Part shown: piece after piece, positions 53,658 to 64,000 of the stretch
Layout: each line of letters begins with the position of its first letter
Numbering within the stretch: position 1 is the first letter of the stretch
Assembly: GCF_000313135.1 (NCBI RefSeq)
Contig: NW_004457269.1
Coordinates: 20,980-84,979 of the forward strand
Length of the DNA stretch: 64,000 nucleotides
Reading direction: 5' to 3'
Origin: Acanthamoeba castellanii str. Neff
Lineage: Eukaryota; Discosea; Longamoebia; Acanthamoebidae
Notes under the pieces: model-generated
Told to the model about the DNA's origin: nothing
What the model saw: only the letters and a program-made list of their open reading frames with translations
The model's database searches: none
Program-made: the position numbers and the translations under genes

Positions 53658-55365
53658 TTGGGAAGGATCCCCACAACCCTCAAAATCATCCTCTCCACTT
53701 GTCTACTGGTATGTCTTCTACTCCTACTCACTGATGTCTGCTCACTCTTCTCATCTTCAGGTTCACTGGTTCCCTGTCTCCTCCCATTGGTGGAGTCTGT
53801 TCACTCCTTCTGGCATGATGAGATCACCAAGGTCTGTGGTTTGTGGACATTTGTGTTGAATGGTCATGCTGCAACAGTCTGGCCACTTTCTGACATCATC
53901 AACTACGTCTTCTCCCACCCCTTCATCACCCAACACTTCCAATATGTGACTTGTCTAGACATCATCTGTTGCATGGATGAATACCCTCAAGGGGGCCAGT
54001 CCACCTACGCTGAGACCTACATGTTTTGGAACCTTGGGTGTCTGTGCAAAACTCTACACTTCCAATTCCTGAGTGTCTTGATGCACACCACCTCCCACTT
54101 GCCTCACCTTGAAGCCATCCTCCATGCCAACAACAGGTTCCCCTTTTCCTTCCTCCATCCACTTGCCTCTTGCTCACTTCCCACACTTGCCTGCATGCAG
54201 TTACCTCTCTGAGGCCAAGGCAAATGGCTTTGTGACTGTTTGGCCCAGCAACAAGCCATCCTTCACTGTGCCTGTCACCCTTTGAGTGTGCTCCAATGAT
54301 CTGATGCTTTGGTTCTTCCTCTGGCAAGGGCCAAGCTTGATGGAATGGTGCTGCATCTACTGCTTTTGGCTGTGCCACTTCCCTGGCTTGCAATCCTCCT
54401 GGCTGCTTTGTGTTGATGTTGTGTGCAGACAGGCCGCTGCACAGGGCCTGGGAGGCTATCTGGATCCCTCTTGCACTGAGCCCCTGGTAGAAGGTGTTGA
54501 GCCTTATGACGTCGTGTTCTGCATTTTACATGCACTCACCTGCATTGGCGACCTGGTGGTTGACTGGCTCCACAACTGGACAATGAACCAGCCAGACCAC
54601 CAAGTCCTTTTGGTCAAGGTAAGCTGACTGTGCCTCACCCCCTCATCCCTCATCCCTCTGCTTGCTCACATCGCCTTTCTCCCTTCCCTCAAAGCTCAAC
54701 TCTGTCTTGTTTGGCCAATGGGTGCACCTCACCATCTCCAACATGGTGCCCATGCAAGGCTGGCACCTAAAAGGTTGCCATGCAGCTGCTCTTCTCAAGG
54801 TACTTCCTTCTCCCTTTGTCTTGCCCTCACATCTGCACAATTTCAACTTGTCTTGACAGGCCTTCCCCATGATCTGTGCTGCAGTTGGGGTTCCACTGGA
54901 GGTGGCTGACTGTGAATCAGTCCGCCGCCTGTTCCACATCATGTACATCTTTGACCCCTTGCTCCCTTCTCATGAGGAAGACATGGTGTGGTTCCAGGTG
55001 AACATGAGGCAGGTCATGGAGACCTTCACCACCATCATCTGCAGCCACCATCAGCCCAACTATGTGCATGAGATTGCTGAGCATGCCACTGACCTTCTCA
55101 GTGCTGGGGGGCTCTGCCCCTTCTGCAATGACAGCATGAAGACCCTTCAGTCCATGCTGAAGGCCACCTTCCATGACTGGTCTCCCTGCTATGGTGGCAC
55201 CTCCACCATGGACATGCTTTGGACGGTGTGGGAGTGGTGGTTTATGAGGATGCAGGTCTGTGTCCTTGAAGGCTGTGCATCAATTCCCTTCCTCAACACT
55301 GACCTCAAGCGCCAGCTTGGCATTGAGGCCCTCCTCTCTTCCCCCTCTACTGCTGGCGTTGTCTA
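53658..55365 (+). pseudogene. Element transposase-like C-terminal region
   Basis: Successive exons: 53740-54150 (SFWHDEITKVCGLWTFVLNG, YAETYMFWNLGCLC), 54286-54620 (DVVFCILHALTCIGDLVVDW), 54692-54800 (FGQWVHLTISNMVPMQGWH) and 54860-55365 (SVRRLFHIMYIFDPLLPSHE, NYVHEIAEHATDLLSAGGLC). The arrangement of a helical DLLH/LHALT-type block followed by YVHxIAEH and a short GGLxxF block resembles the end of a widespread class of eukaryotic DDE-transposon proteins; this is pattern recall, not an alignment. The TAG is at 55363-55365. Confidence 0.45.
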
Positions 55366-55582
55366 GCTCTGTCTGATCATGTTCAGACGGTCTCTCTCAC
55401 ACCTCCACCTCATTTCTCTTCTCTTTTCTTTTGTATCAACCACATGTCTTGAACTGCCGTCTCTCTTGTCTACCAAGATCTCCCACAAAGCTCTTCCCTC
55501 CAAAACGCCATTGTCTGGAAACCTATGGCATTTCCCCCCCCCTTTGCTTTCCCCTTTCGTCTAGCAGCTTCCGTAGAAGACC

Positions 55583-55616
55583 AAACTAGTTCAAGTAACA
55601 CAGGCCGACAGTGGGG
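55583..55616 (-). repeat. Right terminal inverted repeat
   Basis: 34 bp starting AAACTAGTTCAAG and ending GACAGTGGGG; pairs with 50349-50382. Similarity stops exactly after GGGG on both sides. Confidence 0.88.
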
Positions 55617-55904
55617 CGTGCAGGAGCCCAACCAGGAGGGAAAGCCCAAGGGCGGGAGCTGCCATCAGGACCTGAGAATTTTCCAGGCGTTCTTGCTGAG
55701 AACGGCACACCGCCAATCTGCGCGCGCCGGGGCGAAGGGAAATTTCCCGGTTTGCCAGGTTTTCTGCGTCCAAGAGGCGGCCAAGCCACAACCAGAACAC
55801 TTCAACAACCAACCATCATCACACCAACAACACAAGAGCTACTCACGAGTAGAGAAGAAGGAGAGAAGATAGAGTAGAAGGAGAAGAATATTGTCATCAT
55901 TATC

Positions 55905-56423
55905 ATGTACGCTGCGAGGTCAATGAGTCGAGGAGGGTGGAGTCAGCGCTACGCGCTGGGTGGGGGACGATACTACTTCGGGTCTTCTTCTTCTTCTTCT
56001 TCTTCAGCATCGTCGCCTGCGATGGCGAGTCTCCAACAGAACGCGGGGGGAGGCAACGAGATGGACGTGAGGGACCTCCAGCGCCAGGGGCTGGCCATCG
56101 ACGAGCGACTGCGCGTGCCCGAGCCGCAGAGCGAGGACGGGATGGAGCGGGAGTCGATAAGGCGCGGGGTCAACTTCAGCTGGGCCGTCGAGATGCTTCA
56201 CGACCACGACCAGGTGGAGTACAAGCACGGCCTGGACGAGGATCTGCTCAGACGGCAGGAGAGCCTCATGCACAACCACAACCACCACAACCACAACGGC
56301 CAACAGCAGCATCACTATGAGGAGGACCAGCAGCAGATGCTGGGAAGCGGCGGCAACATCCAGGCCTACAATCACAGCGACAACAACGGCGAGGGAAAGC
56401 ACAACTTCTACAAGTGGGGCTGA
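55905..56423 (+). CDS. Small His/Gln/Asn-rich protein
   Basis: A 172-residue intronless frame with host-like composition just outside the right inverted repeat. Ser-rich near the start ([13 protein letters not shown]), then a more ordered central part (GLAIDERLRVPEPQSEDGME, RRGVNFSWAVEMLHDHDQVE), and a His/Asn/Gln-rich tail (NHNHHNHNGQQQHH) ending NFYKWG. No known domain seen. The central block could be a short conserved motif; otherwise function is unknown. Confidence 0.5.
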   Translation: MYAARSMSRGGWSQRYALGGGRYYFGSSSSSSSSASSPAMASLQQNAGGGNEMDVRDLQRQGLAIDERLRVPEPQSEDGMERESIRRGVNFSWAVEMLHDHDQVEYKHGLDEDLLRRQESLMHNHNHHNHNGQQQHHYEEDQQQMLGSGGNIQAYNHSDNNGEGKHNFYKWG

Positions 56424-56635
56424 TAGCCCCTCCTGTCCTGAGCGTATGTTTTCAGACCATCAGCATGTAGATAGTGGTGCATGTAAATACACTCATGTAA
56501 ACACCCACCAGATAAGAATAGCACCAAAGAGCTGATGTTTCACCATTCCACAACTTCTTGTTTTAACAAACAACCACTTCCTCACTTCACCTCATGTTGT
56601 TGCAGTTCATCATCTCTCAACCCAAAGACTAAGGC

Positions 56636-58720
56636 TCATTTGTCCACGTCCCATGGCTGGAGGGGCGCTGGGCTGGGGTTGAGGGTGACGGGGTAGTTGA
56701 GCTCGAAGGCCGAGCAGTCCGGCGCGGGGCTCAAGCTCCAGGGCATCTCCTCGCAGCAGCCCTCGGCACCACCCGGAATCGGCACCGGCGGGACACCCTG
56801 TTGCTCGAAGCAGCCGCGTTCATCAACAGCACCCCGAAGAGAAACGATGGTTGGTGGTGAGCCGCTGCCAACCATCAGATTGATTGGGTTCAACGTACAT
56901 CACGGAATCCGTCGGTGTGGGCACCGCTGTCGATGAGGGTGCCCGAATCGTAGAGGGAGTAGGTGAGGCCTCGGTACATGAAGTAGACGTCCTCATACAG
57001 CGGTGACTGTTCAGTTTTGGAGGCTAGACATATAGGGGAACACACACAAATTAACAAGTGATGATGAGCGAAGGGATGTGGAAGAAGGTAGCTGTACGGG
57101 CGATGCTCATCTTCACTTCGGTGATGATGGCGTCCACGAAGGACAGGTGTAGCTCAAGGCGAGTGGCAATCCTCTGCTCCAGCCTGTGAAGTGTGATGAG
57201 AATAGGCTTTGTGCCGTAAACGTTGTAGCTTGTTGCAAGCGCACCTGAGAACGAACTGAAAGTTGAAGAGGTGGGGGCAAGTCCTGTCGGTCGGATCGCC
57301 GAACCGCCAGGTCCCGTACGGGTCGAAGTCCGTAGCCGCTGCGCAAATCATGATTTCAGCCTTTGAGCCGAACGCGGTGCGTGGTGGGGAGCTGTTGGAC
57401 GCACCTTGGAAGATGAAGGGCGACGAGGAGTCGACTCGCTTGCGGAAGTGTACGGGGTAGTTGCCCGATACGCCCTCGAGCATGGAGTAGACTCCGCCAA
57501 TGCCCACGGCCGTACGCGCGTCCATCCGCTTCACTGAGCTGCCCAGGATCGAATTGATCGGGTACGCTCGCACAGGACCTGACGAGGGGTCAGGACTTGA
57601 AGGTGATGATGACGAAGGGCAAGACAGTACCTTGGCGAGAGGAGTGCGGGACGTCGAAGGAGGCGACGTTGATTGAGCCCGCCACGCCACCGCCACGAAT
57701 GCTCTCCACCACCGCCGCGCGCTTATGGTGGCCGTTCGAGCGCCGGGTAACGTTGCGGAGTTGCTTGAGGCTCTCTCTGTTGAAACAATGAGCGCGGCAC
57801 CAAAGCTGATCAGCCATAGAACTGTGAAGTCTGTAGCAGATACCACAGTTACTGACCTGGCCTCGGTGAAGGGGCTGGCCCAGGGCATACCGCCGTAGAG
57901 CTCCTCGATCTTCTTGAGGATGTTGGAGTCGCGGCTGCGAACGACGCTACCGGCCTCGAACTCGTCGAACTGGTTCGTGGCCATGTAGATGCCGGTCTCC
58001 TCCTGCACGCGCAGGCGCTCGGCCTCGATCAGCTTGGCCTCCTCCTCGCGCGCCATGTCGTCGTCCGTGCCCCACGCTCGGCCGGCCTTCTCATCGTCGA
58101 CGACGCCGTCCACCGCTTCGCGCCCGGGAGCGAAGCCGGTACCGCCCTCTTCCTCCCGCTTGGCATAAAAACCAGGGAAACCTGGTGTGTGCGGTGTTGA
58201 GTGTGTGCGAGTGCAGTGAGCAAGCGATCATGTGTTGCGTTGCTAGAGGGGAGGAAGGTGTACCGCTGGTGCTTCCGCCGCTGGAGCTCGAGGTGACGGT
58301 GTCGCCGGTGGTCTGGGTTTATTGTTTAACAAAAGAGAAACCATCATTTCGAAAGAGGTGCAGAGGAGGTGCAGCGTACTGTGAGACTCGTGCCAGAGCC
58401 GCCAGTGGCCGGTAGCAGGTCATCAGTGCTGAACTCGTCCTGTTCATCATCGAAGCGAACAAGATGAGCTCCTAAGGCTTTGAGAACTGCCCAGCTTGGG
58501 CAGAGGCTTTGTATGCATGGGGGGGTGGTGCTGAACGAACGGTTTCGAAGTGGTCGCCCTGCCAGAGCACCTCGGAGAGGCAGCGCTGCTGGCCGGGGAA
58601 GCAGAGTTCCTCGATGAAGAGGGTATGTCGCCCATTGACCGACGCCTCCGCCCCAATCATGATCGCAGCCACCATCAACACGGCCGCAGCCATGTACTTC
58701 ATGATGGTCTTTTCTATCAT
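56636..58720 (-). CDS. Secreted or lumenal protein of unknown function
   Basis: Multi-exon on the minus strand, from MIEKTIMKYMAAAVLMVAAI (58720, signal peptide) to LQPWDVDK with TGA at 56636. Recognisable coding blocks: HTLFIEELCFPGQQRCLSEV, FPGFYAKREEEGG, AKLIEAERLRVQEETGIYM, NILKKIEELYGGMPWASPF, a segment rich in basic residues (QLRNVTRRSNGHHKRAAVV), NSILGSSVKRMDARTAVGIG, TDFDPYGTWRFGDPTDRTC, EDVYFMYRGLTYSLYDSGT and CCEEMPWSLSPAPDC. The last two resemble extracellular ligand-sensing segments, but I cannot name a family. Cys pairs and the signal peptide support export. Splice borders were not all fixed. Confidence 0.55.
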
Positions 58721-59005
58721 CAAGAGGGAGAGTGGAGCGCAAAAACTAATGGGAGAGGCTGACTCAAGAAGAAGAACCAGCTCCCCTCGATAGCATCAAT
58801 CAATCCGATTCTTTAGTCTTTTGTTTTTCCTTCTTCTCCGTATAGTCGCCTTTTCCTTTTTCGCGCCAAGCCCAATCGACGCCAGGCTGATATGTCCCGA
58901 GAAAACAAAGAGAAAATAAATAAACAGTTTAAATAATCATTTTAATTTGTTTAAGAAAAGAACGAAGAAGAAAGAAAGAGACAGAGAGGGACGAAGACGA
59001 CGGTT

Positions 59006-60022
59006 CTAGACCCTGCCGATCAGGGACGGCTCCCACGACGCGGGAACGACAGCGGCCGCATTGACGCCCGGGCAGCTGGTGGTCAGCTCCGCGGCGCCGG
59101 CCTTGCGCTTGCGCCCGCCGTCGTAGCGGCTCGACTTGACCACGCGGCCGGCCTCGTCAAAGGTGCGGCAGATGCCGTGCTTGCGGTCGTCGCGGTAGTT
59201 CTTGGAGCGCCACAGGCTGCCGTCCTCGCGCCACACGTGGCCCGCGCCGTGCTTGAGGCCGTGGACGAAGGTCTGCTGGCCGGCCAGGCGGCCGCTCTCG
59301 TACCACCACTTGACGTGCCCGTGGACGCGCTCGTCGCGGTACTGAACCTCGAGCGCCTTGATGGTGCCGTCGGCAAAGTACTCGACGTAGTCGCCCGCGC
59401 GCAGACCAAACTCGAAGCGCGTGGAGCGCCACAGGGCGCCGCTCGAAGGGCGCCACTCGAGGGCCTGGCCGTGCTTGCGGCCCTGCGCGTCGTAGGGGCA
59501 GTACTTGACGAGCGTCTTGGTCTTCGAAGCCGTAGTCGTAGTCGCAGCACCGGGGTGGCCGCCATCGTCGGCCCAGCGCTTGTACTCGTGGAGGCACTCG
59601 ATCTGCCGCTCCTTGGTCATGTGCCTCTGCACCGCGGTGAGAACGTCGTCGGGCAGGCAGTCGCGCAGCTCGGAGGTGAAGTAGGCAGCTACGACGGCGG
59701 CGGTCATATCAAACAAGCTAGCGATGCGGCTCGGTATCGATTGTCTCGACGCGGACGTAGAAGCCCCGTGATTGAGATTAAAGTGCTGGCAAGCGATGCT
59801 GGCAGCGGTGTCCTCGTCGCGCTTCCTCAGTTGCACCTCCTTGTACTGGCGCTTGAAGTAGCGGTTCGATTCCTCGACCAGATCATCCCATTGCGACTGC
59901 GGCTCGAGCGGCAACGCGTACTCCTCGACGAGCAGATCAAGCTCTTCCTCATCGATCGACCACGCCCCACCGCGACCACCGCACCTATCTCCACCTCGTT
60001 TGCTGAACGCCAGATCAACCAT
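59006..60022 (-). CDS. MORN/YwqK-type repeat protein
   Basis: An intronless frame; ATG at 60022 (MVDLAFSKRGGDR) gives 338 residues. The first half is helical (WSIDEEELDLLVEEYALPLE, QYKEVQLRKRDEDTAA). The second half has about six repeats of ~24 residues with the pattern G-x-xHG-x-x-x-W/Y...DG-x-L/I (YDAQGRKHGQALEWRPSSG, GDYVEYFADGTIKALEVQY, HGHVKWWYESGRLAGQQ, HGLKHGAGHVWREDGSLW, DDRKHGICRTFDEAGRVV). These are MORN_2/YwqK-like beta-hairpin repeats, used for protein or membrane binding. The exact role is unknown. A GTG-initiated upstream extension (to 60112) is unlikely. Confidence 0.72.
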   Translation of the reverse strand: MVDLAFSKRGGDRCGGRGGAWSIDEEELDLLVEEYALPLEPQSQWDDLVEESNRYFKRQYKEVQLRKRDEDTAASIACQHFNLNHGASTSASRQSIPSRIASLFDMTAAVVAAYFTSELRDCLPDDVLTAVQRHMTKERQIECLHEYKRWADDGGHPGAATTTTASKTKTLVKYCPYDAQGRKHGQALEWRPSSGALWRSTRFEFGLRAGDYVEYFADGTIKALEVQYRDERVHGHVKWWYESGRLAGQQTFVHGLKHGAGHVWREDGSLWRSKNYRDDRKHGICRTFDEAGRVVKSSRYDGGRKRKAGAAELTTSCPGVNAAAVVPASWEPSLIGRV

Positions 60023-60519
60023 CGTTCCTCGTCTCTCCCTGTCTCTCTCTAATACTATTGAATTTTTAAAAAATCTATCTCGTCTAGCTAGACAAAGTCT
60101 TCGAATCGGCACAGTCTCAGTTGTCGTAATTGGCTTGATTTTTGGGCTGGCATTTGGCGACTGGTTGAGACAAAGAATCAGAAGATGGCCTTCGTCCTGT
60201 ATTTGTTGCGCGCAGAGCTCAATGTCGACATTTACTTGTTTTCTTCCTTCCTACTTTTTTCTGCGATGCCACTCTTCAGTGAACGCCCCCCCCCTTTCCT
60301 CTTGTTGCACGGGCGCAACGCGTGCCAACATGATCCCCACGCATCGGCCAGAGGAAGAGGATCGAGCTTGTGCTGCTGCAGAAAGGGAGGGAGCGGCGAA
60401 AGGGATGTGCGACATTGGGGCAAAGAAGAGTGTATTGATGATAGAAGGACTGCTCTGGTTTGTGAAAAAGAGTGCCACGGAATGTGCGCTGCCTGGCCTT
60501 GGTGCATCGGTCCGGCCAT
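60023..60519. other. Intergenic region
   Basis: Upstream of the MORN-like gene and downstream of the penta-EF gene. A plus-strand frame at 60185-60556 exists but has no coding support. No repeat or RNA gene seen. Confidence 0.4.
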
Positions 60520-62204
60520 CTACGACATTTGTGCGACCTGGTCGTCGAGCGAGTAGCCAGAAGTAGTGAGTACAACGACGGTGAGCAACGCAAAAGAGTC
60601 GAGCGAGGGGGGGGGTACCAGCTCCAACAGCTGGTCGAGGGTGACGGTGATGCGGCCCGACCGCTGGGGGTCGCGCCACTGGAACAGCGAACGGCCCTGG
60701 GCTACACAGCGGGGGATGGGGGAAGGGGGATGGTTAGCACCACCGCCGGATCCACATCCGATTGTCGAGGGGCGAAGGGGGCGGCGGCGTACCGATGGTG
60801 GCGCAGATGAGGAGGAACTGGTGGAAGTTGACACCATAGCCCGTCTTGTTGTGGACCATCATGAAGGTCTGTACGACAGGCAGGGAAACCTGCAGGCGTC
60901 GAAGAAAAGGGAGGGGATCAATACAATGCCCAGGAGCACGGTGACACACACCACTCAGCCTAGGCTTGATATGGTACCTGGAAGCCGGCGGCGGCGAGGG
61001 CGTTGTGAATCTCCCTGGCATCGATGGTACCGCTGCGATCCCTGTCAGCAGCAAAGAACGCCGCCTGCAGGGAGGCAAGGAACTTGTGCATCGCCGCATA
61101 CTCGTAGAAGTCTGGAGCCAAAAGAGAGAGAGAGAGAAATAGAGAAGATTAGGCGTGCACCTCCGAAACATTCGGAGTGCTGATGAACATCGAGTAACGA
61201 ACCAATGCTCCTGTTGCCGTCGCGATCGAACACGCGGACCAGCTTGGTGGCCACGTCCAGACCCAGAGGCACGCCGTTGAAGGTGACTGTTAAGAGGAGG
61301 GGGGCAAACGGGGACGTGGTGATGTCAGCATTCGTGCACAAACTGCGCGTGAGGGCAAGAGGGGCGTCGCAGAGAGGAGAGAGAGAGAGAGAGAGAGAGG
61401 TGGTGCGTACTGCCGGCGATCTCGTTGGCGGTGATCGAGCCAGAGCCGTCCCTGTCCACCGAGCGGAACCAGGCCTGGATCTCGTACATCTCCTGCTGCT
61501 GGATCTGGTTGTAGTACGACGAGAACTGCAGCAGGGCGTAAGCGCCGGGAGGGTCAGTGGAGAGCGCGGCTGGTGAACGCATGCCATCAACGATTGTGGG
61601 CGAGCACACGTACCCAGTTGTTGTTGAAGCTGGAGGGAGGCGGGCCGACGTTGGTGACCACGGTGGTGGTCTGCTGGTGCACCATGGTGCCGGGGGGACC
61701 GCCAGGACGTCCGCCTGTGTAATATAGAATATAGAACATAGAACACATATTTGATGTAGATCGAGCGGCAAATGGATAGCGTTGCATGGAAAAACATGAA
61801 TAATAAATGTTTATAATACAAGATCGAGGACGTGAAGGGTGCGCGTTAGATCGATGGGCATAAAATTCGGGCAAATTTGTAACAACACGAATCGATCAGA
61901 TCTGGTTGCCTCTCGTCACAGATACCAGCAGATCAGATCTGATTGATTTTTGTGTTGCTCTACTCTCTCGAATTTAGCGTTGCCAATGAAGCGCACGTAC
62001 CCATCACGCCCGCAGGATAAGCGCCATGACTGCCCATAGGAGCACCATACATACCAGGGGGAGGAGCGCCATAGGGCGAAGGTGCGCCGTACGCGCCGGG
62101 GGCGGACCACCGCCAGGGTAGCCGCCAGGAGCCGGAGGGTAGCCACCCTGAGGAGGGTAGCCGCCTTGAGGAGGATAGCCGCCGCCGTAACCTTGTCCGT
62201 ACAT
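60520..62204 (-). CDS. Penta-EF-hand calcium-binding protein
   Basis: The N-terminus is Gly/Pro/Tyr-rich ([19 protein letters not shown]), as in ALG-2/sorcin proteins. The frame then needs a one-base shift inside a run of five G at 62098-62102 to continue as [20 protein letters not shown] up to the donor at VMG|GTACGTG. Later exons: [32 protein letters not shown] with EF1 ([12 protein letters not shown]); [15 protein letters not shown] (EF2); [18 protein letters not shown] (EF3); [16 protein letters not shown] (EF4-like); [20 protein letters not shown] (EF5-like). The end is probably LLEL|VAQMS, TAG at 60520-60522. Such proteins bind Ca2+ and then membrane or ESCRT-type partners. The homopolymer shift is most likely a sequencing error. 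Confidence 0.8.
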
Positions 62205-62656
62205 CTTGCTAATTGATTTGAATTAATTGAAATTAAAATATGTTTTGGAGCCACGCCGATAACGAAGTGCGAAAGCGGCAGCGACGCGAGCTGCAGAAAA
62301 GATGAAAGATGGTCATACCTGCGCTGCGATCGTTTGTTGGTGCGTGTGTGGAGGAAAGAGTGTTTGCTCAAACAGTTGGAGTTATGGTGCCCCGACCGTG
62401 GGCTGTTGGCAAACCACCTTCAGAGAAGGTTATACACACGCACGCACTGGGATTGGTCGCCGAGCGGATACCACAGATTGCCGACAGCCAGCAGACCGCA
62501 TTTCGTCCGAACTTGCCAACCAGAGTTCTGCATTTTATTATTTATTATTTGTTTTGACATTTGTTTTGACTTTACACCTCGCCAGGTGAACAAAAATAGA
62601 ATACCTCATCTTTTGAGAGAAAAGAGAGATCTTTCGAACATAACTTCGTACTGATC
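62205..62656. other. Intergenic region
   Basis: Promoter side of the penta-EF gene and downstream of the ammonium transporter. Short plus-strand frames (62302-62654) lack any coding character. No repeat seen. Confidence 0.4.
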
Positions 62657-64000
62657 CTAGACCTCCTTGTTGACGGCGTACGAAGCCTGGCCGAACCGAC
62701 CACCGAACACGATCTGACTTCTGTCGTCGTTGTCACTGCACGATCGGAAACGAGAGCGCGATGTGGTGAGCGTCGTAGAACATGCAAGCACGAGGTGGGC
62801 AAGACAAAAAGGAGAAAGGGGAAGTGACGTACTCGTCGTTCTCCTTGCCCTTCTTTCGCTCCCAATCGTCGTCGCCGTTGACCTCCTTCATTTCAGTGTC
62901 CTTCTGCGTGTCCTGCTTCTTGCCAAACATCTTACTGCAGAGGGGCGCACAGGCGCTGTCAGTGCTGAGCCACACACACACACACACTTCTCTTCTTTGC
63001 GCGCAGCGTGTGCACGTACTTGTATTGACCCACAGTAAGGTTCAGGATGTTCCACTCGTCCAGTCGGTCCAGCATGGACTTGTCCGCGTCATCTCCATCG
63101 GCCAAGGCATCGTCGATCTGGTCATCCTCGAATCTGGGGAGTGCGAAGAAGTGCCAGGGTTGGTACGGGTCAGCAGAGGGGGAGGCCGGAGGTATACAAC
63201 GACAGTGGTCAGGGTCTGCTCTTACCGGTAGGCCACCTGTCTGTGGGCGACCACGTCGACGCCCTTGTCCTCCTCCGCACGGGAGTATCGGATGCCGATC
63301 GTGAACCTGATGAAGAGCAGGATCGCAGCAGTGTTCACGACCGAGATAGCGATCGTCAGCAGGATAGCGATAATCTGTAGAAAGAAGGGCACTGTGAGCA
63401 AGAGCAGCCGGGAGAGGTGAAGGACGAGAAAAGCGCGCACCTGCCAACCGAGCAGCTCGCCGCCGCCGAAGAGGACGCCGTCGGCGCCAAGCGGGTTGGC
63501 ATCCTTGGAGGCGAACCAGCCGAGCAGGAAGGCGCCCAGCGTGCCACCCACACCGTGGCAGACGAACACGTCGAGCGAGTCGTCGACGTACTTCATGAAC
63601 CACCTGGCCAGCAGGTGAATTACGGGTGGTGAGTCCCCACACCACCCTACAACCAAGCATTGTGTAGAGTGTGCTGTACCTGCCGGCCATATAGCGCGCC
63701 TTCAGGTACACCAAGGGCCAGGCCACCAACGATGCAATGCAGCCGATGGCGAGGGCGCTCTGGAAGTGGATATAGCCGCTGCAGGGCGTAATGACCACCA
63801 GCCCCACGATGGCGCCCGAAAGTGGTCCGACCTGTTACGCAGCATATCGGCAACGAGTTGGCCAAAGAAGCACGCCTAGAGGCAAAGGGTGTCGGGCGTA
63901 GAGGTACCAAAGTCACGGCGCGCTTGGTGACCGCATCGATAACCATCCACGTGGAGAAGGCGGTGGCGGCGGAGATGTGGGTGTTGTACATGGCCTGCGC
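62657..64000 (-). CDS. Amt/Mep ammonium transporter, 5' part outside window
   Basis: The visible part runs from MYNTHISAATAFSTWMVIDA (63991) to the end at FGQASYAVNKEV, TAG complement at 62657-62659. Membrane blocks: VGPLSGAIVGLVVITPCSGY, HFQSALAIGCIASLVAWPLV, the family signature DVFVCHGVGGTLGAFLLGWF (pore His region), and IIAILLTIAISVVNTAAILL. The cytosolic tail is acidic (FEDDQIDDALADGDDADKS) and ends in a Lys/Asp-rich stretch (KKMFGKKQDTQKDTEMKEVN). It conducts ammonium across the plasma or a vacuolar membrane. Several introns interrupt it (for example near 63840-63905, 63605-63680 and 63375-63440). The tail may be a regulatory segment, as in plant and fungal Amt proteins. Confidence 0.88.

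Larger units (their letters stand above)
50349..55616. mobile_element. CpG-depleted DNA transposon-like element with 34-bp TIRs
   Basis: The interval is bounded by inverted repeats and differs from the host: low CpG, AT-richer, TG/CA-rich. Plus-strand frames carry Gln/His-rich, acidic and transposase-like segments with normal GT-AG introns, but at least one in-frame stop. The ends read CCCCACTG and CAGTGGGG, somewhat like CACTA-group ends. I see no convincing target-site duplication (flanks AAAAGT and CGTGC). It lies 168 bp upstream of the Clu gene start. The superfamily cannot be named from sequence alone. Confidence 0.68.

Noticed and set aside
50339..55626. Target-site duplication for the 5.3-kb element
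   Set aside because: The bases next to the two inverted repeats (AAAAGT and CGTGC) share no direct repeat longer than chance, so none is claimed.
60185..60566. 123-188 aa plus-strand frames
   Set aside because: No homology, no domain pattern; they lie in the 3'/5' flanks of two minus-strand genes and overlap the end of the penta-EF gene.

Overview
The window looks like nuclear DNA of a free-living amoeba of the Acanthamoeba type. Genes are GC-rich and CpG-rich, and most are broken by many short introns, often beginning GTACG and filled with GTGTC- or CACGA-type microsatellites. Products match amoebozoan families. There are two N gaps (15054-15189 and 30668-30717). The organism is inferred from style, not from a database match.

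Layout. 1-10.6 kb: 3' end of a membrane-protein gene; a CS/Hsp20-like basic protein (-); an 18-exon gene for a membrane-anchored lysyl oxidase with EGF and Cys-rich repeats; a PhzF-family isomerase. 10.6-12.8 kb: an island almost devoid of CpG, with no intact gene. 12.9-15 kb: two small secreted proteins. 15.3-31 kb: a HEPN-like protein, dTMP kinase, a tyrosine/dual-specificity phosphatase, HEN1 small-RNA methyltransferase, a large regulator-like protein, an RsuA/RluB-type pseudouridine synthase carrying a one-base frameshift, and a near-copy of the secreted gene at 14 kb. Flanking sequence is exchanged between the two gaps, which suggests a scaffold misjoin or a tandem array.

31.1-40.8 kb is the most remarkable part. 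A 31-exon minus-strand model with consistent splice phase encodes histone H2B fused to histone H2A.Z (a histone doublet), then an FG-repeat segment, then four consecutive Ran-type GTPase domains in one chain of about 1,260 residues. The only phase break is a one-base deletion in the last GTPase. Directly downstream a 477-residue sister gene carries two more Ran-like domains joined by an FG linker; its first codons resemble the H2B start, as if the histone part had been lost after duplication. The gene structure is read from sequence; a chromatin-tethered Ran function is inference.

40.9-50.2 kb: a secreted GH38-like (DUF5054) hydrolase divergent from the histone-Ran gene, and a Clu-domain/TPR protein (-). 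50.3-55.6 kb: a 5.3 kb CpG-poor DNA element bounded by 34-bp inverted repeats, carrying decayed transposase-like ORFs. 55.9-64 kb: a His/Gln-rich small protein, a secreted protein of unknown function, a MORN/YwqK-type repeat protein, a penta-EF-hand protein with a probable homopolymer error, and the 3' part of an Amt/Mep ammonium transporter cut by the window edge.

Most genes are unrelated housekeeping or accessory genes rather than a pathway. The coherent themes are chromatin and nuclear transport (H2B-H2A.Z-Ran and its sister), secreted or surface proteins (lysyl oxidase, GH38-like hydrolase, Cys-rich proteins), and two CpG-depleted mobile or decayed islands in a CpG-rich genome.
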